This document shows, one piece after another, positions 16,202 to 23,686 of a DNA stretch of 44,200 nt; positions within the stretch are counted from its first letter, which is position 1; every line of letters begins with the position of its first letter. The translations under genes were made by a program, and so were the position numbers. The notes under the pieces were generated by a model. The model saw only the letters and a list, made by a program, of their open reading frames with translations, made no database searches and was not told where the DNA came from. The DNA is taken from contig CAZCLD010000005.1 in assembly GCA_964499425.1 (NCBI GenBank), forward strand, positions 1 through 44,200, written 5' to 3'. Origin of the DNA: JAQBYK01 sp964499425 (GTDB taxonomy: Bacteria; Patescibacteriota; Gracilibacteria; UBA1369; LOWO2-01-FULL-3).

Positions 16202-16684
16202 ATGGCTGAAAGTAACACTCAAAGAAGGTATGTAGATCGCGAGTTTCAGGATGGTTCTTTGGCGGGACTACCTATTGGTACGAGCTTGGAATATACGGCT
16301 GATGCGGCTGAGCATCCCACAAATCCTGTTTCGGTTTCAAGAAGGGATACTGGTGAGTGGATTTTGGTTACTATGGGAGAGTTTAGAGCTTTGCCTGAGG
16401 AAAGGCGCGTTCTTAGAGACTCGACAGTTAATCCTGGGTTAATTTCTGCAGAGAGAAGGGATGAGATGTTTTTAGCACTTCATACTTATCGACAGACTCA
16501 TCATGTAAAAAGTCCATTTAGAAGTACAGATACAAATAGTGATGCTATAGCATTTGCTATTAGTGCGGGTGTTAATAGATGGATGGAACTTGCATCAGAA
16601 GGTAGAAGAATAGGTCTTTTTGACTTACAGGAACTTAGGGAAATTGTTGATGTGGTGCCTAATATTTTAGATAAGGCTGCGTAA
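16202..16684 (+). CDS. Hypothetical protein
   Basis: 160 residues from the ATG at 16202 (a start eight codons earlier is inside the previous gene's end and less likely). Not recognised. The N-terminal 60 residues look beta-rich (PVSVSRRDTGEWILVTMGEF); the rest is helical (ISAERRDEMFLALHTYRQTHH; AIAFAISAGVNRWMELASEGRR). Soluble, no targeting signal. It is the second gene of an orphan pair and its last 18 bp overlap the 3' end of convergent pth. Confidence 0.6.
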   Translation: MAESNTQRRYVDREFQDGSLAGLPIGTSLEYTADAAEHPTNPVSVSRRDTGEWILVTMGEFRALPEERRVLRDSTVNPGLISAERRDEMFLALHTYRQTHHVKSPFRSTDTNSDAIAFAISAGVNRWMELASEGRRIGLFDLQELREIVDVVPNILDKAA

Positions 16685-17206
16685 TTCGGAAATGGCTTCC
16701 TTTATACCTTTTGCGATCACTGGATATTCTTTTTCGTTGAAGTCTGAAAGTACAAAGCTGTGAAGGTCTTGTTGTTTTGGGGCTTGTTCTCCTCTACTTT
16801 CGATGCCGATGCGGATTCTTTTGAATTCTTGTGTGCCTAGCTCTTGGATTACGGATCTCATGCCGTTGTGTGTTCCTGCTGAACCTTTGTCGCGGACGCG
16901 GATGGTCCCGAGTGCTAAGTCGATATCATCGTGTATTACTATCAGATTTTCAGTAGTTTCTTTGTAGAAGTTTAGAATTTTTGAAACTGCTTGCCCGGAG
17001 AGGTTCATTAGAGTTGTCGGTTTTACAAGCAGAAGGTTGTCGACTTTTGCCATGACGGCTTTCATCTTTGTTTCTTCTTTCCATTTTACTGTTTTACCTT
17101 CTTCTTCTAGATCCTTTGTCAATTGGTCTAGAACCAGGAACCCCACGTTGTGCCTGGTTTTTAGATATTTTTCGCCGATATTTCCGAGTCCTACAATGAT
17201 TTTCAT
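16667..17206 (-). CDS. pth: Peptidyl-tRNA hydrolase
   Basis: 179 residues. The N-terminus reads IIVGLGNIGEKYLKTRHNVGF, holding the catalytic His of the RHNVGF motif. The middle has KPTTLMNLSGQAV, then VIHDDIDL, and RDKGSAGTHNGMRSV, all conserved in bacterial Pth. The enzyme releases peptides from prematurely dropped peptidyl-tRNA in the cytosol. Its start overlaps the obg stop by 4 bp, so translation is coupled. The obg-pth order is unusual but logical, both being ribosome-associated functions. Confidence 0.97.
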   Translation of the reverse strand: MKIIVGLGNIGEKYLKTRHNVGFLVLDQLTKDLEEEGKTVKWKEETKMKAVMAKVDNLLLVKPTTLMNLSGQAVSKILNFYKETTENLIVIHDDIDLALGTIRVRDKGSAGTHNGMRSVIQELGTQEFKRIRIGIESRGEQAPKQQDLHSFVLSDFNEKEYPVIAKGIKEAISELRSLI

Positions 17207-18504
17207 TTGCGATATGGTATGGATTTTTCTTTGACTTTGATGATGTCTCCGTATGTTGCACCCTTTTGTTCTATAGCTTTTTTGATTCCCATTTTATCTA
17301 GATAGTGGTAAATGCGTTCTAATCCTTCTAGGTTTTTTAGGTCTGTCATCACTATTAGCTGTTCTATTCTTTTTCCAGTGATGCGGAAAATTTTGTGCTC
17401 CTTTTTGCGTATTATTTTTTCTATATGAAATTTTACCTGATGAAGATGTGGTTTTAAAACTGGAATTTCTTTTTTCTTTGGTTTTGGTTTGATTTCTTTG
17501 AGCTTTAGAAGCTGTTTTGATACCTCAAATAGTAGTGGTTGTAGTCCTTCTCTAGTAACTGCTGAGATTGGAAATATATTTGTTGTTTTGGCTGCTTTTT
17601 TGATTGTTGTGATTCTTTTCTTGAGTGTTTTCTTATCTAAGAGGTCTATTTTATTGATTACTATGATTTGTTTGAGTTTTGCTAGATCCTCGTCAAAGTC
17701 CTTAAGTTCTTTATTGATTGTGCGGTAGTTCTTTACTGGGCTTGCTTGAGATCCGTCGATTAGATGTACAAGAAGTTTTGTGCGAGATATGTGTTTTAAG
17801 AATTGATGTCCGAGGCCTTTCCCTTTGCTGGCTCCTTCAATTAGGCCGGGGATGTCTGCTGCTACGAACCCGTCTGTATTTGATCCTCCGAATTTGCTCA
17901 TATTTACTACACCTAGATTTGGGGACAGGGTTGTAAAATGGTAGGCAGCGATTTTGGGGCGGGCATTTGAAATTACCGAAATTAGTGTTGATTTGCCTGC
18001 GGATGGCAATCCAATCAATCCGACGTCAGCCACGAGTTTTAATTCTAGAAAAATCTCTTTTTCCTCACCGGGTTCGCCTTTTTCGGCAAAGCGCGGAGCT
18101 TGATGGGTAGAACTGACGAATTTGGCATTGCCAAGTCCCCCCTTTCCTCCTTTTGCAACTGAGAACTTATCTCCGCTTAGACTTAGGTCTGCAAGCATTT
18201 CCGATTTGTCATGATTGAAGATGATTGTGCCTTTAGGTACCTGCAATACTAGATCATCAGCTCTTTTACCGTGCATCTTTTTGCCTTTTCCGTGGACGCC
18301 TTTATTTGCTTTGTATACTTTCCGATTTGCTAGGTGCCCCAGCGTGTTGAGATTTGAGTTTACCTTGAAGATGATATTACCACCTCTGCCTCCGTCTCCT
18401 CCATCTGGTCCTCCCCGGGGTACAAATTTTTCACGGCGAAAGCTAGCGCAGCCATCTCCGCCTTTCCCAGCTATAACCTTGAGTTTTAATTCATCGCAAA
18501 ACAT
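17203..18504 (-). CDS. obg: Obg GTPase (ObgE/CgtA)
   Basis: 433 residues. The glycine-rich Obg fold occupies 1-158 (GKGGDGCASFRREKFVPRGG, GGDGGRGGNIIF). The G domain has P-loop GLPSAGKSTL, switch TTLSPNLGVV, DIPGLIEGAS and NKIDLL. An OCT-type C-terminal domain (about 350-433) is present. Obg monitors late 50S assembly and links it to growth and stress. It is first in a two-gene operon with pth. The promoter (TTGATA-17-CATACT) ends six bases before the ATG. Confidence 0.97.
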   Translation of the reverse strand: MFCDELKLKVIAGKGGDGCASFRREKFVPRGGPDGGDGGRGGNIIFKVNSNLNTLGHLANRKVYKANKGVHGKGKKMHGKRADDLVLQVPKGTIIFNHDKSEMLADLSLSGDKFSVAKGGKGGLGNAKFVSSTHQAPRFAEKGEPGEEKEIFLELKLVADVGLIGLPSAGKSTLISVISNARPKIAAYHFTTLSPNLGVVNMSKFGGSNTDGFVAADIPGLIEGASKGKGLGHQFLKHISRTKLLVHLIDGSQASPVKNYRTINKELKDFDEDLAKLKQIIVINKIDLLDKKTLKKRITTIKKAAKTTNIFPISAVTREGLQPLLFEVSKQLLKLKEIKPKPKKKEIPVLKPHLHQVKFHIEKIIRKKEHKIFRITGKRIEQLIVMTDLKNLEGLERIYHYLDKMGIKKAIEQKGATYGDIIKVKEKSIPYRK

Positions 18505-18539
18505 GCGGCTAGTATGGAGGAATGAGGTGTTATTATCAA
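18505..18539 (-). promoter_or_regulatory. obg promoter, leaderless geometry
   Basis: Minus strand: TTGATA (18534-18539), 17-nt spacer, CATACT (18511-18516), six nt, ATG. The spacing is ideal and the transcription start should coincide with the start codon. Confidence 0.6.
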
Positions 18540-18572
18540 CGTTTATTGGCGCTAGTCGCGATACTATTTTAT

Positions 18573-18581
18573 TGGTATACT
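18573..18581 (+). promoter_or_regulatory. Extended -10 promoter of tRNA-Leu
   Basis: TG-g-TATACT, a strong extended -10. Transcription would start near 18588, about 14 nt before the leader hairpin. No clear -35 box, as expected for extended -10 promoters. Confidence 0.5.
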
Positions 18582-18601
18582 CACGTTCGAGTTTTACTTA
18601 A

Positions 18602-18636
18602 GGTTGCTCGCCCCCGCGTAGCGGGGTCTCGCAACT
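18602..18636 (+). other. Leader hairpin abutting tRNA-Leu (GGTTGC...GCAACT)
   Basis: Outer stem GGTTGC (18602-18607) pairs with GCAACT (18631-18636, last pair G-U). An internal loop of four bases on each side follows, then a perfect inner stem CCCCGC/GCGGGG with a GTA loop (18612-18626). One G separates it from tRNA-Leu. The outer stem and following G match those of the tRNA-Ala hairpin exactly, while the inner sequence is unrelated. Confidence 0.75.
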
Positions 18637-18637
18637 G

Positions 18638-18724
18638 GCCCAGGTGGCGGAATTGGTAGACGCGCTGGATTCAAAATCCAGTTCTAGCAATAGAGTGCGG
18701 GTTCGATTCCCGCCCTGGGCACCA
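18638..18724 (+). tRNA. tRNA-Leu (CAA anticodon), CCA encoded
   Basis: Acceptor GCCCAGG/CCTGGGC, D arm with AATTGGTAGAC, anticodon stem CTGGA/TCCAG with loop TTCAAAA (anticodon CAA, reads UUG), a long type II variable arm, T arm GCGGG-TTCGATT-CCCGC, A73 and templated CCA. Length 87 nt, as expected for class II tRNA-Leu. dedA begins 13 bp downstream and is probably read from the same transcript. Confidence 0.97.
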
Positions 18725-18737
18725 TGTGAATACATTT

Positions 18738-19352
18738 ATGACCGAAATTATCCAAAATCTTCTTTCACTCATCGACACTCTCCACTACTGGGGAGTCTTT
18801 ATCTTAATGACGATTGAAAGCTCGTTTATTCCTTTTCCTTCTGAATTGATAGTGCCACCTGCGGCTTATTTGGCTGCTCAGGGGAAGATGAATGTATATT
18901 TAGTTGTTTTGAGTGGTACTTTGGGGAGTTTGTTGGGTGCGTTAATCAATTATTATCTAGCTATGTGGTTGGGTCGTCCACTTGTTTTCTCCCTAGTCAA
19001 AAAGAAGTGGGCAAAATTCTTCTTGTTGAGTGAAAAGAAGGTTGAAAAATCTGAGAAATACTTCTTGAAATATGGGGGTCTATCTACCTTTTTATGTCGT
19101 TTAGTCCCTGCTGTAAGACAATTAATCTCTCTTCCAGCTGGTTTTACTAGAATGAAATTAAAACCTTTTATCTTTTTTACCACATTGGGAGCAGGGATTT
19201 GGGTGTCTGTTTTGGCTGCTTTGGGTTATGTGTTTGGGGCTCAAGAGGAGCTAATTATGGCATATGCACGACAGCTTGGTATGTTTTTCCTATTATTGCT
19301 CTTGTTGGTGTTCTCATTGCTTATATTCTTCAAAAAGCGTCGCGTTTCTTGA
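18738..19352 (+). CDS. DedA-family membrane protein
   Basis: 204 residues from ATG 18738; a GTG four codons upstream overlaps the tRNA CCA and is less likely. Family signatures: the N-terminal ESSFIPFPSELIVPPAAYLAA (re-entrant region), a glycine-rich GTLGSLLGALINYYLAMWLGRP, KYFLKYGGLSTFLCRLVPAVRQLISLPAG with the conserved arginines, and a final transmembrane helix (about 170-195). DedA proteins are inner-membrane transporters, some of which recycle undecaprenyl phosphate or phospholipids. Undecaprenyl carrier recycling would suit the WecG and MurJ functions in this window, but this is inference. It ends in TGA, which helps rule out recoding of UGA. Confidence 0.9.
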   Translation: MTEIIQNLLSLIDTLHYWGVFILMTIESSFIPFPSELIVPPAAYLAAQGKMNVYLVVLSGTLGSLLGALINYYLAMWLGRPLVFSLVKKKWAKFFLLSEKKVEKSEKYFLKYGGLSTFLCRLVPAVRQLISLPAGFTRMKLKPFIFFTTLGAGIWVSVLAALGYVFGAQEELIMAYARQLGMFFLLLLLLVFSLLIFFKKRRVS

Positions 19353-19377
19353 GGAATTCCCGAAAATGAGCTATAAT
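19349..19377 (+). promoter_or_regulatory. Promoter of the split thioredoxin-like gene
   Basis: TTGAGG (19349-19354), overlapping the dedA stop, then 17 nt and a perfect TATAAT (19372-19377). The ATG at 19398 is 20 nt further, leaving a leader of about 13 nt. Confidence 0.6.
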
Positions 19378-19397
19378 GGGATGATTAAAAACTATTC

Positions 19398-19604
19398 ATG
19401 AAAGAACGATTATTAGTTTATAGGAGACAAAATATAGGGAATGTTCCTAAAGGTGGTGAGAAGGTAAGTGAAGCTCTTGATACCAAGGGTGATCTTTATG
19501 AGGTGGCTGACGAATGTGGTGATGATATTTGTAAGGTCCCACCCAAGGGTGGCAAGAGTAAGGTTGAGGAGGGTAAAGAGGTTGAGGAAAAAGATTCGAA
19601 TTAG
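19398..19604 (+). CDS. Short charged protein; 5' part of a thioredoxin-like frame ended by TAG
   Basis: 68 residues ending in TAG. Two PKGG(E/K) segments frame a CGDDIC pair, and the end is a Lys/Glu-rich run. No fold is recognised. The same frame continues beyond the TAG for 88 codons with a thioredoxin-like active site, so this may be the N-terminal half of one protein. The promoter is good, so the gene is likely transcribed. Confidence 0.5.
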   Translation: MKERLLVYRRQNIGNVPKGGEKVSEALDTKGDLYEVADECGDDICKVPPKGGKSKVEEGKEVEEKDSN

Positions 19605-19871
19605 CCTACTGTCTCGATTAAAGAAGTTAATGATGCGGTAAAATCTGGGCATATTGTTATTGTAGGGGCTGTTTGGTGTAAAGCGTGTAAAAATGCTAAG
19701 GCAGCTATCTTGAAAAAATTTCCAGATACTCCTCGCCACTATGTGGATTTTGATGAAGACGAGGATGCCGTTACTGAGCATTTTCCTTCTGTTAAGAAAG
19801 GTTTGCCTGGTGTATTTGGATGTTCGGGGCCTGGTCAGTATGAGGAGCTAGAATGGAAGGACAAGGCATAG
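19605..19871 (+). pseudogene. Thioredoxin-like domain, in frame after an internal TAG
   Basis: Same frame as 19398-19604. Translation gives PTVSIKEVNDAVKSGHIVIV, then GAVWCKACKNAK with the WCxxC redox motif of thioredoxins, a YVDFDED strand, FPSVKKGLPGVFGC (a cis-Pro-like region) and a TAG stop at 19869-19871; 88 residues in all. No ATG, GTG or TTG codon occurs in this frame between the TAG and the active site. It can therefore only be made by readthrough, an ATT start, or not at all. A single C-to-T change (CAG to TAG) would explain it. The 3' end overlaps pabC by 24 bp. The sequence is otherwise intact, so the change is recent or functional. Confidence 0.6.
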
Positions 19872-20612
19872 TTTCTTTGTGTTTGTCCCTGGTTTTCCGT
19901 CACCGATTTTTTTATTGTCAATTTTTGTGATGGGAACTATTCCTTTTACACTTGAGGTGAGAAATACCTCTGATTTCTCTTTTAGTTTATCAATTTTGAT
20001 GTTTTTGAATTTTACTTTGAATGGCGATTTCTCAAGTATTATTTCGCGTGTGATACCGGGTAATACCTTGTCTTTGCGGGTACAGAGTGTGTTTCCTTCA
20101 AACCAAAATATGTTTGAATAGGCTCCTTCGTATACTTCACCTGATTTGTCGATCAATATTGCTTCGTAGAAGCCTTTCTTTATTGCTCGTTCGTGGCTTA
20201 AGAAAGATGGCAAATAGGATATGGATTTGATGTCAGGAAGGGAACGGGTTTGTTCAATTGACAATACGCTTACGCCCTCGTAATCCTTTTCATTAATTTC
20301 TAGTGGGGTGGAGACAATTATTGTGTGATCCGTGATGCAGGTGATTTTTATGCGCTGAAGTTTGTGTGGAGATTTTTTTACAACTCTTTTCGTCATTTCC
20401 TGTATTTGCTTTTTCGAGTATTTTAATTTTAGATCGATTTTTTTTGCTGATCTAAATAGGCGGTTTAGATGTCTATCAATTGTTGGGAGCCCTTTATTCT
20501 CGTAAGTTCTGACTGTTTCAAAAATCCCATATCCACGTCCAATATCTGACAAAATTGATATCTTTGCGTCCTTTTTGGGAACAAATTTATTGTTAATGAG
20601 GATTACTTCCAT
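19848..20612 (-). CDS. pabC: Aminodeoxychorismate lyase (class IV PLP enzyme)
   Basis: 254 residues. Class IV aminotransferase features: DIGRGYGIFETVRTYENK at the N-terminus, HLNRLFRSAKKI, the PLP-lysine region SLPDIKSISYLPS followed by RAIKKGFYEAIL, and EGAYSNIFWFEGNTLCT. D-amino-acid and branched-chain transaminases share this fold. The position 2 bp after pabB in a folate operon points to 4-amino-4-deoxychorismate lyase, which makes p-aminobenzoate and pyruvate. It is the last gene of the run. The C-terminus is a little shorter and divergent. The fold is certain; the reaction is inferred from context. Confidence 0.85.
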   Translation of the reverse strand: MEVILINNKFVPKKDAKISILSDIGRGYGIFETVRTYENKGLPTIDRHLNRLFRSAKKIDLKLKYSKKQIQEMTKRVVKKSPHKLQRIKITCITDHTIIVSTPLEINEKDYEGVSVLSIEQTRSLPDIKSISYLPSFLSHERAIKKGFYEAILIDKSGEVYEGAYSNIFWFEGNTLCTRKDKVLPGITREIILEKSPFKVKFKNIKIDKLKEKSEVFLTSSVKGIVPITKIDNKKIGDGKPGTNTKKLCLVLPF

Positions 20613-20614
20613 AT

Positions 20615-21775
20615 TTATAATATATCCATAAATGATTTTGCTTTGTCCAGTGTTTCTTGGTACTCGGATTTCTCTTTAGAATCTAATACTATTCCCCCAC
20701 CTACTTGGAGATAGAGGTTTTTCTTTTTTTTGATGACTGTGCGGATTGCAATGTTGAAATCTAGGTCTTGGTTTGGTTTGATGTAGCCGATCACTCCTGT
20801 GTATATGCCTCGTGTTTTTGGCTCTAGCTCATCGATGATCTCTATGGCGCGTTTTTTTGGACATCCCGTGATTGAGCCACCTGGGAGCATTGATATGAGG
20901 GTGTCGAGGGGTTCTTGGGCTATTTGCCCGGTAATTTTGCTATATGTGTGCCAGACCGTTGGGCACTTTTGGATCAGTCTGTGTCCTTGGACTTTTACTG
21001 ATCCGACTTTGCAAACTTTTCCGAGATCATTTCTTAGGAGATCGGTAATCATGTTGAGTTCTGCTGCTTCCTTTTTGCTTTCTATAAGGTCTTTTTTTAG
21101 TAGTAGGTCCTCCCGTGGTGTCTTTCCCCTTGGTCGCGTACCTTTAACTGGGCAGGTTTCTATTTTGTTGCCTTCGATTTTGATGAAGCGTTCTGGAGAA
21201 GCGCTTAGAACCTCAAAGTTTTCTCCTTCTATGTAGGCCAGAAAATTGACCGGGTTTGAATGGATGATTCTTGAGAATAGCTCTCTGGCTGGTAAATCTG
21301 TTTTTGCTTCAAGGCGATGTGTGAGGTTGACTTGGTAGATGTCGCCTTCTTTCAGGTAGTGTTGGATATTTTTGTAAGCCTTCTGATACCGGGCTTTTGT
21401 GATTGATGGTTTGAAGTTTCCTTCCTTGTTTGATTGATGTTCCTTTGGTGTGCTTGTTGAGTTGAACTCATTCCACTTTTCGAAGGCCAGGAAGTAAATT
21501 TCGGGCAGCTTCAAATCATTTTTGGCTGTTCTTTTTACTTTGTGGAGTTTGTAGGCTAGATCGTATGAAAAGTATCCTATCAGGAGGCAGTTCTTGTGCT
21601 TTTTACCAAATTTCTTGAATTCATTTACTGAGGATCCACTGTATTTTGCTTTTGGATTGAACGCTAAGATGCTTTTGCCTCCTTTACCCGAATGTAGGAA
21701 GCATGTGTGTTGTGCTTGCTTATTAAGATCTTTAAACGCCTTAATTGGATTATTTGATCTACTTTTGGCTTTCAT
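20615..21775 (-). CDS. pabB: Aminodeoxychorismate synthase component I
   Basis: 386 residues, shorter than many PabB proteins (about 450) because the N-terminal region is reduced. The chorismate-binding domain contains CPVKGTRPRG (the Lys of PIKGT is typical of PabB; TrpE has PIAGT), ELNMITDLLRNDLGKVC, HTYSKITGQ, LPGGSITGCPKKRAIEII and RGIYTGVIGYI. With PabA it turns chorismate and glutamine into 4-amino-4-deoxychorismate. It overlaps pabA by 17 bp. The Lys residue and the folate neighbours favour PabB over anthranilate synthase. Confidence 0.92.
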   Translation of the reverse strand: MKAKSRSNNPIKAFKDLNKQAQHTCFLHSGKGGKSILAFNPKAKYSGSSVNEFKKFGKKHKNCLLIGYFSYDLAYKLHKVKRTAKNDLKLPEIYFLAFEKWNEFNSTSTPKEHQSNKEGNFKPSITKARYQKAYKNIQHYLKEGDIYQVNLTHRLEAKTDLPARELFSRIIHSNPVNFLAYIEGENFEVLSASPERFIKIEGNKIETCPVKGTRPRGKTPREDLLLKKDLIESKKEAAELNMITDLLRNDLGKVCKVGSVKVQGHRLIQKCPTVWHTYSKITGQIAQEPLDTLISMLPGGSITGCPKKRAIEIIDELEPKTRGIYTGVIGYIKPNQDLDFNIAIRTVIKKKKNLYLQVGGGIVLDSKEKSEYQETLDKAKSFMDIL

Positions 21776-22325
21776 ATAGGAAATTATGCATTAATTTACT
21801 TCCCTCTTTTGTGAGAAATGACTCGGGGTGAAACTGGACTCCAAAAACTGGATATTTGTTGTGATGAATTGCCATTATTTCATTGTTCTTGTCCCAGGCG
21901 GTCAAGGTGAAGTCTTTTGGGACTTTATTTGTGCTTAAAGAGTGATATCGAGCAGCGTTGAAGGGGTTTTGTAGACCATGAAAGAGGCGATCCTCTAAGT
22001 GGTATATTTCGGAGGTTTTACCGAGAAGAATTTTCTTTGCGTGTACAATTCTTGAACCAAAAAGTTGTCCAATGCATTGATGCCCTAAACACACTCCTAG
22101 AATCGGAATTTGCGTATAAAACTTTTGTACAACCTCGGTTGATATGCCCGCGTCTTTTGGTCTCCCGGGTCCCGGTGAAATGATGATTTTGGAAGGTTTG
22201 AGCCTTCTAATTTGTGAAATACTTATTTTGTCATTTTTGAAAACCTCTGTTCTTTTTCCAAGTGTCTCTACCTGCTGGTAGAGGTTATAGGTAAAAGAGT
22301 CATAGTTATCAATGATAAGTATCAC
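21759..22325 (-). CDS. pabA: Glutamine amidotransferase component II (PabA/TrpG type)
   Basis: 188 residues. Class I amidotransferase: NYDSFTYNLYQQ at the start, SPGPGRPKDAG, nucleophile Cys in ILGVCLGHQCIGQLFG, RYHSL, and the His-Glu pair in GVQFHPESFLT. It releases ammonia from glutamine for PabB. In some bacteria a single protein serves both PabB and TrpE, so an amphibolic role is possible; no trp genes occur in the window. It begins next to the folE stop with no gap, so translation is coupled. Confidence 0.93.
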   Translation of the reverse strand: MILIIDNYDSFTYNLYQQVETLGKRTEVFKNDKISISQIRRLKPSKIIISPGPGRPKDAGISTEVVQKFYTQIPILGVCLGHQCIGQLFGSRIVHAKKILLGKTSEIYHLEDRLFHGLQNPFNAARYHSLSTNKVPKDFTLTAWDKNNEIMAIHHNKYPVFGVQFHPESFLTKEGSKLMHNFLYESQK

Positions 22326-22874
22326 TTATGTTAATCTTAGGAATTCATTGCGGGTTTTGCCGTTACTCTTGAAAAGTCCCCTGTATGAAGATGTTGTCAT
22401 TATTGTGTTTTGTTTTTCCACTCCCCTAGCCATCATACATAGGTGTTTGGCTTTTATTATTACACCAACCCCTTTGGGATTTAGTAAACTTGAAAGGGTA
22501 TCTGCTATCTGCATTGTTAGTCGTTCTTGATTCTGTAGGCGACGGGAGAATATCTCTACAATACGAGGTAATTTTGAGATTCCGATGATCTTTTTATCTG
22601 GAATGTAGCCAATTGATATTTTACCGAAGAAGGGTTGTATGTGGTGTTCGCAGTTGGAGTAGAAGTCGATATCTTTGCAAATAATCATTTCATCGTAATT
22701 TTCTCCATCGAAAGTGGTTAGAATTTTTGAGGGATCTTCTCCATATCCTCCATAGATTTTTTCAAAGCTTTTTGCAATTCGTCCTGGTGTTTGTTTCAGT
22801 CCTTCACGATTTGCATCTTCTCCTATTTCAGAGATCAGTTCTCTTATTAGTTTTTCAATTTTTTCTGAGTTCAT
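22326..22874 (-). CDS. folE: GTP cyclohydrolase I (zinc type)
   Basis: 182 residues, normal. Key motifs: TPGRIAKSFEKIYGGY, the zinc and catalytic region FYSNCEHHIQPFFGKISIGYIP, ISKLPRIVEIFSRRLQNQERL, a second zinc Cys in HLCMMARG, and TTSSYRGLF. This is the classic zinc-dependent FolE (not the FolE2/COG1469 type). It converts GTP to 7,8-dihydroneopterin triphosphate, which starts the pterin branch and possibly feeds queuosine synthesis. It overlaps folK by 20 bp. Confidence 0.97.
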   Translation of the reverse strand: MNSEKIEKLIRELISEIGEDANREGLKQTPGRIAKSFEKIYGGYGEDPSKILTTFDGENYDEMIICKDIDFYSNCEHHIQPFFGKISIGYIPDKKIIGISKLPRIVEIFSRRLQNQERLTMQIADTLSSLLNPKGVGVIIKAKHLCMMARGVEKQNTIMTTSSYRGLFKSNGKTRNEFLRLT

Positions 22875-23313
22875 CTTTGAGTTTTTTAATGCTTTTATTG
22901 AGTTTAGGGTGGACTGTATCTGGTGAGATCTCTGAGAGTGGAGTTAGAACGAAGTTTCTCTTATGCATTCTTGGATGTGGTATTTTAAGATTTGGTTGCT
23001 CTATTATTTGGTCGTTGTAAAGGAGAATATCTAGATCTATTGTGCGGGGTCCGTCTTTGATTTCACGTTTTCTTCCAAGTTTATGCTCTATTTCCTGAAG
23101 TTGTACTATGAGTTCGATTGGTGTGAGCTCCGTTTCTATTTTGGTTACCATGTTGAGGAATTTGCCTTGGTCTTTATATCCTACTGGATCTGTCTCGTGA
23201 ATACCGGATCGTTGTTTGATATTGGCGAATTGTTTGATTTCTTTTAGTGCGCTTTTTAAATATTCCTCTCTTTTGCCGACGTTGGATCCTAATGAGATAT
23301 ATGTTTTATTCAT
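22855..23313 (-). CDS. folK: HPPK, 6-hydroxymethyl-7,8-dihydropterin pyrophosphokinase
   Basis: 152 residues from the ATG at 23313; longer readings start in the previous gene and lack family similarity. Motifs: YISLGSNVGKREEYL, VGYKDQGKFLNMV, LGRKREIKDGPRTIDLDILLY with the metal-binding Asp-x-Asp, and PHPRMHKRNFVLTPL. It transfers pyrophosphate from ATP to hydroxymethyl-dihydropterin, the step before FolP. The upstream neighbour is the PTPS-type gene, which would supply its substrate. Confidence 0.96.
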   Translation of the reverse strand: MNKTYISLGSNVGKREEYLKSALKEIKQFANIKQRSGIHETDPVGYKDQGKFLNMVTKIETELTPIELIVQLQEIEHKLGRKREIKDGPRTIDLDILLYNDQIIEQPNLKIPHPRMHKRNFVLTPLSEISPDTVHPKLNKSIKKLKDELRKN

Positions 23314-23332
23314 GGTGACAAATATGGCTTCG

Positions 23333-23686
23333 CTACGCTTCGCCATTATAAGTGCAGAAATAGTCATCTGTTTCGTAAACTGTGATTTCCTTGAGAGGCA
23401 GATCATCTTTGATTTTGTCCCAGATCCAGATTGCTAGGTTTTCTGCGGATGGGTTGTCGATAGTGTCGTTGAGGTGTGTGTGATCAAGCTTGTCGATTAC
23501 CTTCGAGTTAACCTTTTCTTTTATTACTTTAAAATCCAGTACCATTCCGTCTTCTTTGACTGGTCCCTCAATGTTAATCAGTATTTTGTAGTTATGTCCG
23601 TGGAGGTTCTCGCATTTACCGTGGTATTTGGTGAGGAAATGTGAGGCAGCAAAATGAAATGCTACAGTTAATTCCATGTTAGGCAT
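23333..23686 (-). CDS. 6-pyruvoyltetrahydropterin synthase/QueD family, candidate FolB bypass enzyme
   Basis: 117 residues, tunnel fold. Zinc-binding His16 lies in AASHF; His29 and His31 are in C25-E26-N-L-H29-G-H31; D68-H69 sits in KLDHTHLN and E105 near the end. QueD proteins carry C-x3-HGH. From memory of work on COG0720, enzymes that make 6-hydroxymethyl-dihydropterin (PTPS-III) have a Glu at the catalytic site, and dual PTPS-I/III enzymes show C-E-x2-HGH, which is the motif here. Its place between folP and folK, with no folB in the run, supports a role in folate synthesis, possibly with queuosine as well. It overlaps folP by 19 bp. Confidence 0.88.
   Translation of the reverse strand: MPNMELTVAFHFAASHFLTKYHGKCENLHGHNYKILINIEGPVKEDGMVLDFKVIKEKVNSKVIDKLDHTHLNDTIDNPSAENLAIWIWDKIKDDLPLKEITVYETDDYFCTYNGEA

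Noticed and set aside
19350..19352. Possible alternative genetic code (UGA = Gly) as in Gracilibacteria/Absconditabacteria
   Set aside because: TGA ends dedA and ribD at the expected family lengths, and no conserved glycine position is encoded by TGA.
23325..23350. Direct repeat GCGAAGC-GTA-GCGAAGC (minus strand) at the end of the PTPS-type gene, resembling a short interspersed repeat
   Set aside because: It codes the last residues of the protein and I find no second copy of the full motif in the window.
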